NCBI RefSeq assembly: GCF_013177695.1
Contig: NZ_WOEY01000093.1
Coordinates: forward strand, 1 to 39,335
Direction: 5' to 3'
Source: Paraburkholderia solitsugae
GTDB taxonomy: Bacteria > Pseudomonadota > Gammaproteobacteria > Burkholderiales > Burkholderiaceae
DNA: 39,335 bases
A program made the position numbers and the translations under genes. This document shows positions 1-6,999 of the stretch, in pieces; position 1 is the stretch's first letter; the number at the start of each line of letters is the position of its first letter. A model generated the notes under the pieces. It was not told the origin of the DNA. It made no database searches and saw only the letters and a program-made list of their open reading frames with translations.

Positions 1-2322
1 GGCTCGCCTGGTGGATCATGGTGGACGCGTCGCCCGCAGAACATGGGCACGGCGGCGGCTCTCGCAATCGGCGGCGGCATCGGCGGCGGCGCGGGTAGCA
101 TCCTGACGGCCGGGATTGCCGGCGGCCCTATCGGCGCATTGCTGGCGGGTGGCACGGCCGCGATTGGTGCGGGTATCTCTTTCGCGTCCGAAGGCGTGGA
201 CGCGGCGAAGGGACGCAATGGGGACCTCGACACGCTCAAGCGCTCGATGGGTGACCTGGGCGTCTCATTCCAGCAGCTTAATGCGGACGCGTTCAAGTTC
301 GGCGAAGGCCTTGGTGTCGCGAATACCGAGTTTGTGAAGATTGAGAATGGCCTGATGGGAGCCAGCGGCGGCCTGTATCGCACGCCCGACGAAGTTGGCT
401 CGGCTGCTCGTACCAGCGTGGGCCTGTCGAACGCCTACGGTGTCGATAAGGGCGCGATGGCTGCCTTTGTCGGTGGCATGGGTCGCCTGAACAATCACCA
501 GAACAACAAGGAACTGGCTGCGCAACTCGCCGAGGCCATCAACAACGCGCAGGGCAAGGCGATGCCCGTCGAAGTGATGCAGGCAATGCAGACGTTTGTC
601 TCGCAGCAGAGTCGCTTCAATGCCGGTTCGGTGGATCTCGATCGCTTCGGCAATGCCTACTCGTCTCTGCTCGACAAGGATGGCATGACGGCGGATCACG
701 CCTCCTCGATTATCGGTCAAGCGAACGCCTCAATGCAGCAAATGGGCGGCTCCGAGGCGGCGGAGAACTTCACTATGCGCGCTTACGGGAACCTTGACCC
801 GATCCGCGCACGCATCCGCTCCGAGGGCGGTCTGTTCAACAATGGGCTGGACGACCGCGATATTTCCGCATACATGCGTCATCGTGGCATGAGCGACTGG
901 GACTCCATGAGCAAGGGGCCTGCCGGGACGAACTTGAGCCTTATCAACTCGCAGTTTGATAGCGCCTACAAGGGCAATCCCGAGTTGGAACTCGACGCCC
1001 AAAAGAACTACTGGCAACTGAAATCGCTCGGTGACACGGCCAAGTTCGTGAACATGAGCGACTCGGCCCACAACGGCGTGATGACCTCTCTGAAGGACGC
1101 TGGCGTAGACCTGAAAGATATTCGCGAGGGCGGCATTCAGGCGATTGCTGGCATCTCCGGCGCGAGCGACTTCGATAGCCTCGATAAGCTCTACAAGGGC
1201 AGCATTCGCGGTCGCCCGGATATGTCCACTGCCGACACGAACATGCTCGACAAGGCGGAAAAGAGCGGCGACTTCACGACGTTTAAGAATGAGCTTGTGC
1301 GCGTGCTCGCCGGTAAGGGTCAAGAGGATACCGCCGCCACGATTCAGAGCCGCATCGACTCCAACATCGCCGACATGAAGACGAGCATCGGCTCGAAGCT
1401 GATCCCGTACACCCAAGGGATCATGCAGGGCGTTCTGGCGATGGCGAACAAGGTCCCGGGCGTCCATATTGCCGATCCGACCTTTGTCGGGCCGCCTAAG
1501 TCTGCCAAGCTTGTGCCGGGCGCGAATCCGCGCGTAGATCAATCCGACGTTGCCGCGCCCGCCCTGAATTCAATCGCAAACAAGGTGGATGCGGGGAATG
1601 CTTGGGCCGACAACATGGCCGGAAAAGCAAACCTTGCATACGGTGCGGGCGTAGGGAAGGCCTACAGCTACCGGGACAGCGTCACGGGCGGCATGTCTCA
1701 ACTAGCAGGCTTGGGCATCGACTCTGCGCACGCGGCGGCGATCATGGCGAGCGCGATCCGCGAAAGCTCGATGAATCCAGACGTCACCGATAAAAAAGGG
1801 ATGTACGGGCTGTTCCAGTTCGATGCCGCGCGCCAAGCCGACTTCAAGAAGGTGATGGGAAAGGATATCCATGGATCTACCCAGCAAGAGCAAATCGCTT
1901 ACATGGTGAAATCGATGCAGTCTGGTGGCGAGGAGGCTGGGCCCGGTAAAGCATTCCTTTCGGCGAGCGGACCAGACCTGGCTGGCGTGTTCGCACGCAA
2001 GGTCGAACGTCCTGCCGACCCGAGCAAGGAAAGCGACATCCGCAACGGCATTGCAAGCCAACTCTATGACGATGACAAGCCGTCACAAATCTCAGATAAG
2101 GATCGCGCCCGTGCTGCTGCAGCGTCTCAGTCTAGCTCGCCCGCTGGAGTGGGTGCGGGCGCAGGCGCTCTGTACGGTCCCTCGGGCAACCTCACGATCA
2201 ACTTTGAGCAGCACAACACGACGCCGAGCGGGAAGAAGGCTATGCATAAGATGAGCACGACCGTACCTCTTCCGTCGTCCTCGGGTACGGAACCGAAATT
2301 TTACGTCCCGGGGAGCAACTGA
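1..2322 (+). CDS. Phage tail tape-measure-like protein with C-terminal tail lysozyme domain (5' partial)
   Basis: The frame is open from the first base of the window, so the true start lies upstream; the first in-frame ATG is at 43. Counting from that ATG there are 759 residues. The beginning is a glycine/alanine-rich hydrophobic stretch with GxxxG-like spacing, as in tape-measure proteins, followed by a long alpha-helical, Gln/Asn/Ala-rich middle. Residues about 540-626 resemble the phage tail lysozyme fold: AIRESSMNP with a candidate catalytic Glu near residue 574, then GLFQFD and a helix ending in YMVKSM. The tail after about 680 is Ser/Ala/Gly-rich. A protein like this would span the tail tube and locally digest peptidoglycan during DNA entry. 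Family assignment is by motif and architecture only; it could instead be another large virion-associated hydrolase. Confidence 0.72.
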   Translation, partial: GSPGGSWWTRRPQNMGTAAALAIGGGIGGGAGSILTAGIAGGPIGALLAGGTAAIGAGISFASEGVDAAKGRNGDLDTLKRSMGDLGVSFQQLNADAFKFGEGLGVANTEFVKIENGLMGASGGLYRTPDEVGSAARTSVGLSNAYGVDKGAMAAFVGGMGRLNNHQNNKELAAQLAEAINNAQGKAMPVEVMQAMQTFVSQQSRFNAGSVDLDRFGNAYSSLLDKDGMTADHASSIIGQANASMQQMGGSEAAENFTMRAYGNLDPIRARIRSEGGLFNNGLDDRDISAYMRHRGMSDWDSMSKGPAGTNLSLINSQFDSAYKGNPELELDAQKNYWQLKSLGDTAKFVNMSDSAHNGVMTSLKDAGVDLKDIREGGIQAIAGISGASDFDSLDKLYKGSIRGRPDMSTADTNMLDKAEKSGDFTTFKNELVRVLAGKGQEDTAATIQSRIDSNIADMKTSIGSKLIPYTQGIMQGVLAMANKVPGVHIADPTFVGPPKSAKLVPGANPRVDQSDVAAPALNSIANKVDAGNAWADNMAGKANLAYGAGVGKAYSYRDSVTGGMSQLAGLGIDSAHAAAIMASAIRESSMNPDVTDKKGMYGLFQFDAARQADFKKVMGKDIHGSTQQEQIAYMVKSMQSGGEEAGPGKAFLSASGPDLAGVFARKVERPADPSKESDIRNGIASQLYDDDKPSQISDKDRARAAAASQSSSPAGVGAGAGALYGPSGNLTINFEQHNTTPSGKKAMHKMSTTVPLPSSSGTEPKFYVPGSN

Positions 2323-2324
2323 TC

Positions 2325-2462
2325 GTGCGCATCGGTAATCGCACGCCAGATATACAAACGGGTGAGACCGACGTCGTCGCAGCTGGTATCTCAGTCACGG
2401 TCCACCAGCATAAGTCAGAGGTTCTCGGCGATCCGACGGGTCCGCCGATTGCCGGCACGTAA
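2325..2462 (+). CDS. 45-residue phage protein resembling the C-terminal tip of a baseplate spike
   Basis: A GTG-started reading frame follows the tail lysozyme gene after two bases. GGGGAG at about 2310-2315 lies 9 bases before the GTG and is a good Shine-Dalgarno. The protein has the pattern DVVAAGISVTVHQH followed by DPTGPP, reminiscent of the end of phage baseplate/spike (gpV-like) proteins, where a His-x-His pair binds a metal at the needle tip. It is far too short for a whole spike. It could be a separate tip cap, or the remnant of a longer spike gene. It ends five bases before a strong terminator hairpin, so it is the last gene of the late operon. Confidence 0.55.
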   Translation: MRIGNRTPDIQTGETDVVAAGISVTVHQHKSEVLGDPTGPPIAGT

Positions 2463-2466
2463 TGAA

Positions 2467-2495
2467 AAAGGCCCCTGCGAAAAGGGGCCTTTCTT
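2467..2495 (+). terminator. Rho-independent terminator of the phage tail operon
   Basis: A 9-bp perfect stem, AAAGGCCCC (2467-2475) with GGGGCCTTT (2484-2492), encloses an 8-base loop and runs into a T-rich end. The A-tract on the 5' side means it could also act on the opposite-strand gene that ends at 2511. Confidence 0.85.
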
Positions 2496-2510
2496 AGACG
2501 CAGAGATTGG

Positions 2511-3137
2511 TTAGTCGCCCATCATGTTAGCCATTCGCATGAGTTTGGTACATCCTTTCTCGCCGTTTGCAAGCAGGGTAACCGGCTGGCGATCCCCAAG
2601 GGCTGGGATGTAGATCATAGCCATTCCATTCTCATACTTGGCAACAGTTCCGGGGCGGCCTTGGCGGCTGATGGCTGCGGCAAATTCGTCGGGCGTCTCT
2701 CCGATATTGACGCATGCGCGCCGTCCATTGTCGTATGCGAACCAGTCGCCAGCGGGCGCAGTTTGCGCCGCCTTTGCGACTTGGGTGGCCGCTGGCGAGG
2801 CAGCCGGTTCGCGGGCTGGTGCGCTAAGCGACGCGATGTACGCATTCTGATCCTTAAACCAATTCACAATGCATTCGCGATCAGCGCATTGCTGACGGTA
2901 CTTGAGCGCAGTAATCGCGTGGTTGTGGAAAGCCTGTTTGTCGGTTGCAGCGTTGCGCGCCGCCTGAAAAACCTTCCAGTACGCGAGGTCTGCATCCGCA
3001 AGCTCCTTGTCCTCACACATTGCATGCTCAGAGTAGGTCGATGCCTTCGCACAGTCGAAACTCGTCTTGTACGTGACCTGCGCGTGAGCGCCGATGGAGG
3101 CGAGCGCGATGATGGCGGTGGCGATGATCTTCTTCAT
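2511..3137 (-). CDS. Secreted LprI/DUF1311-like protein (possible lysozyme inhibitor family)
   Basis: 208 residues. It begins MKKIIATAIIALASIGAHA, a signal peptide with a likely cleavage after AHA. The start is chosen because GGGGA lies just upstream; a longer reading from 3176 would bury the signal peptide. The mature part carries the Cys pattern of the LprI/DUF1311 family: FDCAKA, MCEDKELADADLAYW, RQQCADREC. A Pro/Ala linker follows and then a second small domain containing GDWFAYDNGRRACVNIGETPDEF. Members of this family are periplasmic and some inhibit lysozymes. It is convergent with the phage tail operon, on the opposite strand, as expected for a cargo ('moron') gene with its own promoter. 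The second domain was not recognised. Confidence 0.72.
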   Translation of the reverse strand: MKKIIATAIIALASIGAHAQVTYKTSFDCAKASTYSEHAMCEDKELADADLAYWKVFQAARNAATDKQAFHNHAITALKYRQQCADRECIVNWFKDQNAYIASLSAPAREPAASPAATQVAKAAQTAPAGDWFAYDNGRRACVNIGETPDEFAAAISRQGRPGTVAKYENGMAMIYIPALGDRQPVTLLANGEKGCTKLMRMANMMGD

Positions 3138-3316
3138 GGTGGTCCCCGGGTTCTCAGGTAGTTGTGTTTTTTGCACACCGGCACACTACGCCTAGCCGAG
3201 AAACATCGCCACTCATTCGCGCATTTGTCGGGTAGTCGCGGCGCGGCCGCCGCCTCGTGACGGGAGAATCTAATTCAGGAACATCCGTCGAGCATCGTCC
3301 CTCGGCCGCTTCTTTG

Positions 3317-3339
3317 ACCCGCTTCGGCGGGTTTTTTTT
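3317..3339 (+). terminator. Rho-independent terminator, apparently orphaned
   Basis: The stem ACCCGC (3317-3322) pairs with GCGGGT (3327-3332) around a TTCG tetraloop and is followed by a run of eight T (3332-3339). This is a textbook terminator for plus-strand transcription, but no plus-strand gene lies between it and the terminator at 2467. Confidence 0.85.
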
Positions 3340-3484
3340 CGTCTGCCGAACAGCCGCATCGTGACGCCACCGATATCGAGCGCCTCAATCGACCGGCCTA
3401 CAGTAACAACGAACCGGACATGACCATCAAGAGAACGGTGAGCGGCTTTATGGCTTGCTCCGGTGCGTTGTCACGTTAGGGTGG

Positions 3485-3534
3485 GGCTCCTCCCGTGCTA
3501 CCTTTCCGATTCCACAACCGAATCGAGAGGAGCC
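3485..3534 (+). promoter_or_regulatory. Inverted repeat overlapping the ribosome binding site of the 3537 gene
   Basis: GGCTCCTC (3485-3492) is the exact reverse complement of GAGGAGCC (3527-3534). The right arm contains the Shine-Dalgarno sequence of the gene starting at 3537. If the mRNA starts upstream of 3485 this hairpin would hide the ribosome binding site. The loop is 34 bases. Confidence 0.45.
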
Positions 3535-3536
3535 TC

Positions 3537-3755
3537 ATGGGCGCAAACATCAAATTCAGCAGAATGCTCGCAACCGTTACTTCCGAGGCGCCTGGTAAGG
3601 CGAATCCAAAACGCCAGGTTGAGGTATTCACGCAAGGCGGTAAAACATTTCTGCGTATCGGCCCAGTTGATATTGAACATGCTGGAGAGGGAAGGGCGAC
3701 CGTTGAAATCTCTGCTTTGGATGCCGCCCAGCTTGTCGATGCCATCAGGCCGTAA
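3537..3755 (+). CDS. Small hypothetical protein, 72 residues
   Basis: The ATG at 3537 follows GAGAGGAG with good spacing, so it is preferred over an upstream start at 3495. The protein (MGANIKFSRM...) has beta-strand-like segments such as RQVEVFTQGGKTFLRIGPVDI and ends in DAAQLVDAIRP. There is no signal peptide or membrane segment. It sits in the presumed prophage accessory zone and no family was recognised. Confidence 0.6.
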   Translation: MGANIKFSRMLATVTSEAPGKANPKRQVEVFTQGGKTFLRIGPVDIEHAGEGRATVEISALDAAQLVDAIRP

Positions 3756-3841
3756 GCCAACCCCGCGACTGCCAGCCCGTGGAGCGCCGCGTAGGAAGGA
3801 CGCGACAATCAAGCGCCTTGCTGTGCTTCCCCGCGGGCAGT

Positions 3842-4279
3842 TCAGGCACTTGCGTACCCATACGGTCCCTTAGATACCCCGATCAGCGCATCGCGCAGTT
3901 GATTGATCAACGGCGCAACCAGCGCGGACTCGAACTCGTCGCCCGGCTCATACACGTCCGTGAACTTGTCGATGTACCACATGAACGCGTCGCGCACAGC
4001 CAGCCGGTCCTCGCCGTCGATGCGCAGCGCCTGCCGGATGTACGTGCCGAGTTGCTCCGGCGTATTCCACGGGCCGCGCTCGAACTCGTCGTTCGGCGTG
4101 ACGCCGAGAAACAGGTTGTTCATGCGCACGCACTCGAAGTCCAGCCGCGCGAGAGCGTCAGGCTTCGTGAGCACGTGAAGCGCCCGGATCGTCCAGTCAC
4201 GGATGAGCCGATCGACCACGCGCGGCTCGTTGAGCCATGGACGGGTATCCGTCTCGATATTCTCTCTGGGGCGGGGCAT
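3842..4279 (-). CDS. Hypothetical protein, 145 residues
   Basis: A soluble, acidic, Trp/Arg-containing protein beginning MPRPRENIETDTRPWLNEP and ending KGPYGYASA. It has no signal peptide and no recognised domain; it looks largely alpha-helical. Its ATG lies 7 bases after the stop of a 35-residue membrane ORF on the same strand, and no good Shine-Dalgarno precedes it, so it is probably translationally coupled. It converges on the small gene ending at 3755. Location suggests phage or accessory origin. Confidence 0.6.
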   Translation of the reverse strand: MPRPRENIETDTRPWLNEPRVVDRLIRDWTIRALHVLTKPDALARLDFECVRMNNLFLGVTPNDEFERGPWNTPEQLGTYIRQALRIDGEDRLAVRDAFMWYIDKFTDVYEPGDEFESALVAPLINQLRDALIGVSKGPYGYASA

Positions 4280-4286
4280 GCTTCGC

Positions 4287-4394
4287 TCAGGTCCAGAAGT
4301 GCCGAAGCAGCGCTTCCGCGAGCAAGACGGCGACAGCGACCGCGTACAGCCTGCGCGTCATGCGCCGCTCGAATGCTTCGATTGCAGAGTGCAT
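4287..4394 (-). CDS. 35-residue single-pass membrane ORF
   Basis: The ATG at 4394 is preceded by GGAG and AGGGG within about 12 bases. The peptide begins MHSAIEAFERRMTRR and continues as a hydrophobic run, LYAVAVAVLLAEALL, ending RHFWT. The positive residues before the hydrophobic run predict a cytoplasmic N-terminus. It stops 7 bases before the 145-residue gene and probably forms an operon with it. No family was recognised; small prophage membrane peptides of this kind include toxins and lysis helpers, but nothing here identifies which. Confidence 0.5.
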   Translation of the reverse strand: MHSAIEAFERRMTRRLYAVAVAVLLAEALLRHFWT

Positions 4395-4538
4395 CCCCTG
4401 ACTCCTCGTTTCGACCGGCCTAGCCGTGTTGGATACACCATACAACAAAAGGGCGGGGTAAAACTGAGCTAATCTATGCCCGGTCGTGGAGGCGCTTGCC
4501 GGTGGCTCCCGTTAAAAGTCCCATGAGAAAAACCTAAA

Positions 4539-5507
4539 ATGAAAACGATGAGAGCGGCAATAGTTCTGGCTTGTGCTATCAGTTGTCTGTCCGGTGTGGC
4601 AGCGGCGGCGTCTGCAGCGGTAGAGCAGTCTCATGGTGCCGCTAGTGCTGCTAAGGGCGATAGCCGCCATGAAGCGGATAAATCGCTTTTTCAGCAGCCT
4701 ATTTCAGTCAGTATCGTTCGATCGGCAGAGGATGAGAGACGATTGGAAGAGAGCGATCACGAAGAATTAGCTAAAAAATCGAACGATAAACTTGTCGCGT
4801 ATTCAACGGTCGCGCTGGCCGTGGTTACGCTGTTCCTGGCTATATGGACTGGGTTGTTATGGAAAGCAACGGTGCAACTTGGTCGAGACGCGAAGGAAAC
4901 CAGCGAAAGACAATCACAAGAAATGCAAAAGTCTATCGCTGAAGCGACAAGGGCGGCGTCGGCAATGGAGGATGTCGCAGCGGCGGCTGGGGTGAGCGCA
5001 CGCGCTAGTACCGAGAGTGTCACAACATTAAAAGAAGTAACGGCAAAGCAGATGCGCGCTTATTTGTCGGTCGTCATGAACGGCGGTGTATTCCAAGAAA
5101 GAGATAAGGGCTATTATTTTGGAATAAATCCCATTTTGGTAAATAGTGGAAATACGCCTGCGCACAGTATTCGCTATTGGGCGAAGGCTGGGGTGTATGA
5201 TTTCCCACTCCCGGATGGTTTTGATTTTCCAGATGGCGAGGATTCAGTGGTAACTAGCTTTGCGCTTGGGCCGCATCAAACTGTGGTGTTAAATGCAAGG
5301 CTGCCCGACTTCGTGGATGATGGCGAGGCTCAGGAGATAAAAGACGGGAAAAACAAGCGAATCCACATTTGGGGCAAAGTGTCGTATGTTGATGTCTTCG
5401 GACAGGAGCGTTTTACGCAGTTCTCGCACAATGTGTATTGGTTCGGCCCGGCAGGAGCGGAGAGGTGGGGCGGCACTTACTGCAGTCCATTTAGTGAATC
5501 TACATAG
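4539..5507 (+). CDS. Membrane-anchored coiled-coil accessory protein, 322 residues
   Basis: An N-terminal signal sequence (MKTMRAAIVLACAISCLSG, Ala-rich cleavage region) is followed by a polar segment, then a strong transmembrane helix at about residues 88-107 (YSTVALAVVTLFLAIWTGLLW). Next come about 70 residues of Gln/Glu/Ala-rich coiled coil, and then a beta-rich C-terminal domain of about 140 residues (MRAYLSVVMNGG, LVNSGNTPAHSIRYWAKAGVY, ending YCSPFSEST). With a cleaved signal and one helix the beta domain would face the cytoplasm. Base composition is visibly less GC-rich than the chromosomal genes to the right, pointing to transfer. It lies 81 bases upstream of a DUF2971-like gene. Function unknown. 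Confidence 0.75.
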   Translation: MKTMRAAIVLACAISCLSGVAAAASAAVEQSHGAASAAKGDSRHEADKSLFQQPISVSIVRSAEDERRLEESDHEELAKKSNDKLVAYSTVALAVVTLFLAIWTGLLWKATVQLGRDAKETSERQSQEMQKSIAEATRAASAMEDVAAAAGVSARASTESVTTLKEVTAKQMRAYLSVVMNGGVFQERDKGYYFGINPILVNSGNTPAHSIRYWAKAGVYDFPLPDGFDFPDGEDSVVTSFALGPHQTVVLNARLPDFVDDGEAQEIKDGKNKRIHIWGKVSYVDVFGQERFTQFSHNVYWFGPAGAERWGGTYCSPFSEST

Positions 5508-5588
5508 TCGGCTGCAGCTTGACGCGCCGGACGCCTGTCTTTTGAAAGACAAATATGGGAAGCCGCCCCAAAATAGCAGGAGTAAGAC

Positions 5589-6263
5589 GTGTATTCAGAG
5601 CATCCTTCGTTCCCTCAGCCGCTAGACGAGACGGTAAAAGTGTGGCGATACATGGACTTCACGAAGTTCGTTTCGCTGCTCGAAAGCCGCTCGCTGCACT
5701 TCACGCGGACCGATAGATTTGTCGACGACCCATTTGAAGGTTCGTATCCAAAATTGAACGTGCTGGCTCGACGAATTCCACCTGTTGGCTTGCCGGCAGA
5801 ACATCACGAGGTATACGTCAAGGCGATGACGGAGGACCGGCCAAGGATGGTAAGGAACATGGTGAAGATGGTCGGGGTAAATTGCTGGCACATGAATCAG
5901 CATGAGTCGGCAGCCATGTGGTCCCTGTACCTGAAAGGCAGTAACGGCGTAGCCATCCAGTCTACATATCGAAAGCTTCGAGATTGCTTTTCGGGCGTCC
6001 AGGGGGACATCTTCATCGGAGAAGTCAGGTATATAGACTACGAGTCGGAGTTTATCGATGGCACCCCAAACGCATTCGCTCCGTTTATGTACAAGCGAAA
6101 GAGCTTCGAGCACGAAAAAGAGGTGCGGGCAGCGATTGTTCGACCGCCGCCGAATGTGGAAGGGGGCGGCTGGAATTTTGAGGCTGCCACGTTTACGGAT
6201 CTGAGGCCGCGGCGGGGCAACGCAACGCGTCGGCGTTCCCCGCCGAACGAAGCCCGGCAGTAA
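5589..6263 (+). CDS. DUF2971-like protein with a foreign or truncated C-terminus
   Basis: The start is GTG at 5589 with AGGAG at 5578-5582. Residues 1-197 have the usual DUF2971 look: WRYMDFTKFVSLLESRSLHFTRTDRFVDDPFEGS in two consecutive pieces, then CWHMNQHESAAMWSLY, GVAIQSTY and YKRKSFEHEKEVRA. Family members usually continue with another hydrophobic strand and a helical tail. Here, after ...NFEAATFTD, the reading runs into Arg/Pro-rich sequence (LRPRRGNATRRRSPPNEARQ) encoded by very GC-rich DNA. That looks like chromosomal DNA read through a junction near 6200. The protein may be inactive or have an altered end. The biochemical role of the family is unknown to me. Confidence 0.68.
   Translation: MYSEHPSFPQPLDETVKVWRYMDFTKFVSLLESRSLHFTRTDRFVDDPFEGSYPKLNVLARRIPPVGLPAEHHEVYVKAMTEDRPRMVRNMVKMVGVNCWHMNQHESAAMWSLYLKGSNGVAIQSTYRKLRDCFSGVQGDIFIGEVRYIDYESEFIDGTPNAFAPFMYKRKSFEHEKEVRAAIVRPPPNVEGGGWNFEAATFTDLRPRRGNATRRRSPPNEARQ
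6211..6244. repeat. Strong hairpin at the presumed prophage-chromosome junction
   Basis: GGCGGGG plus AACGC (6211-6217 and 6219-6223, one bulged C) pairs with GCGTTCCCCGCC (6233-6244) around a 9-base loop. It lies inside the aberrant end of the DUF2971-like gene. No T-run follows, so it is not a canonical terminator. It may belong to the original chromosomal intergenic region, or to an attachment site. Confidence 0.5.
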
Positions 6264-6313
6264 GCGGGTAGCAAACCAGTATCGAGCAGTATCGGGCAAC
6301 AAGGAAATAACGG

Positions 6314-6985
6314 ATGCAGGAATCGAACGCGATGAAGGATGCGATGCGTCGGCGCGGTTGGGCAATCTCCCAAAGGAACCTCCTTCGGGGCGTAGTGAGC
6401 GTGGCCGCATTGCTGTGTGCCGGTGCCGCGGCTGTGCTGCCTGCACAGGCATGGGCGGAAAGCGACGCGGTGAAGGAGTTGGCGGCGCCCCCGCCGATTC
6501 AGTTGCCGCTCAAGCCGAGCCCCGAATTCGCGAAGTTTCCACGCTACGCCGGCATGCTGGGCTCACGTCAGATCGTGCTGCGGCTCGGCGCGAAAACCGA
6601 CGACCCCGCCGGGGTGCACGGCGAGTATCAGTACACCGATACCGGCGAAGTGATCCTGATCGCGGGCGACCGTGACGGCGATACGCTCGAAGTCGAGGAA
6701 TCGAACGACGGCACGCATATCACCGGCAACTGGGTGGGCAAATTTGCCGCCGACGGTTCGGTAGCCGGCGACCGGATGAACGTCGACGATTCCGACCCGC
6801 AGCCGTTTGATCTGAAGCCGCTGGCAGCAGGGCAGGCCGTGCCGGCGGCATCAGCTAGTGCCGGTGCGGTGGCCAACAAGGTCGTGCCGCAGCCGTCCGC
6901 TGGCGGGGCAGCCGCAGTGCCCGCCTCGGCGACAAGCGGTGGTCATGCCGTTGGCGGGGTTAGCAACCTGCAAATCGGCGAATAA
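6314..6985 (+). CDS. Secreted conserved hypothetical protein, 223 residues
   Basis: AAGGAA at 6301-6306 sits 7 bases before the ATG. A long N-terminal region with Arg residues leads into a hydrophobic stretch (VVSVAALLCAGAAAVLPAQAWA) and a likely cleavage near AWA. The mature protein has a compact domain (about residues 75-170) with LGSRQIVLRLG, YQYTDTGEVILIAGDRDGDTLEVEES and ITGNWVGKF, which reads like a small beta-barrel. The last 55 residues are low-complexity Ala/Ser/Gly/Val. It is 14 bases upstream of metC and may be co-transcribed with it. It looks like core chromosomal sequence, and no function was recognised. Confidence 0.7.
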   Translation: MQESNAMKDAMRRRGWAISQRNLLRGVVSVAALLCAGAAAVLPAQAWAESDAVKELAAPPPIQLPLKPSPEFAKFPRYAGMLGSRQIVLRLGAKTDDPAGVHGEYQYTDTGEVILIAGDRDGDTLEVEESNDGTHITGNWVGKFAADGSVAGDRMNVDDSDPQPFDLKPLAAGQAVPAASASAGAVANKVVPQPSAGGAAAVPASATSGGHAVGGVSNLQIGE

Positions 6986-6999
6986 AGTCTACCTACACC

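Larger units (their letters stand above)
3138..3536. other. Intergenic stretch with terminator and inverted repeat
   Basis: About 400 bases between the LprI-like gene (reading left) and a small plus-strand gene. It should contain the LprI-like promoter, but no clear -35/-10 pair was seen. It holds a plus-strand terminator at 3317-3339 although no plus-strand gene ends immediately before it, which suggests deletion or rearrangement. It also holds an 8-base inverted repeat that covers the ribosome binding site of the next gene. Confidence 0.5.
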
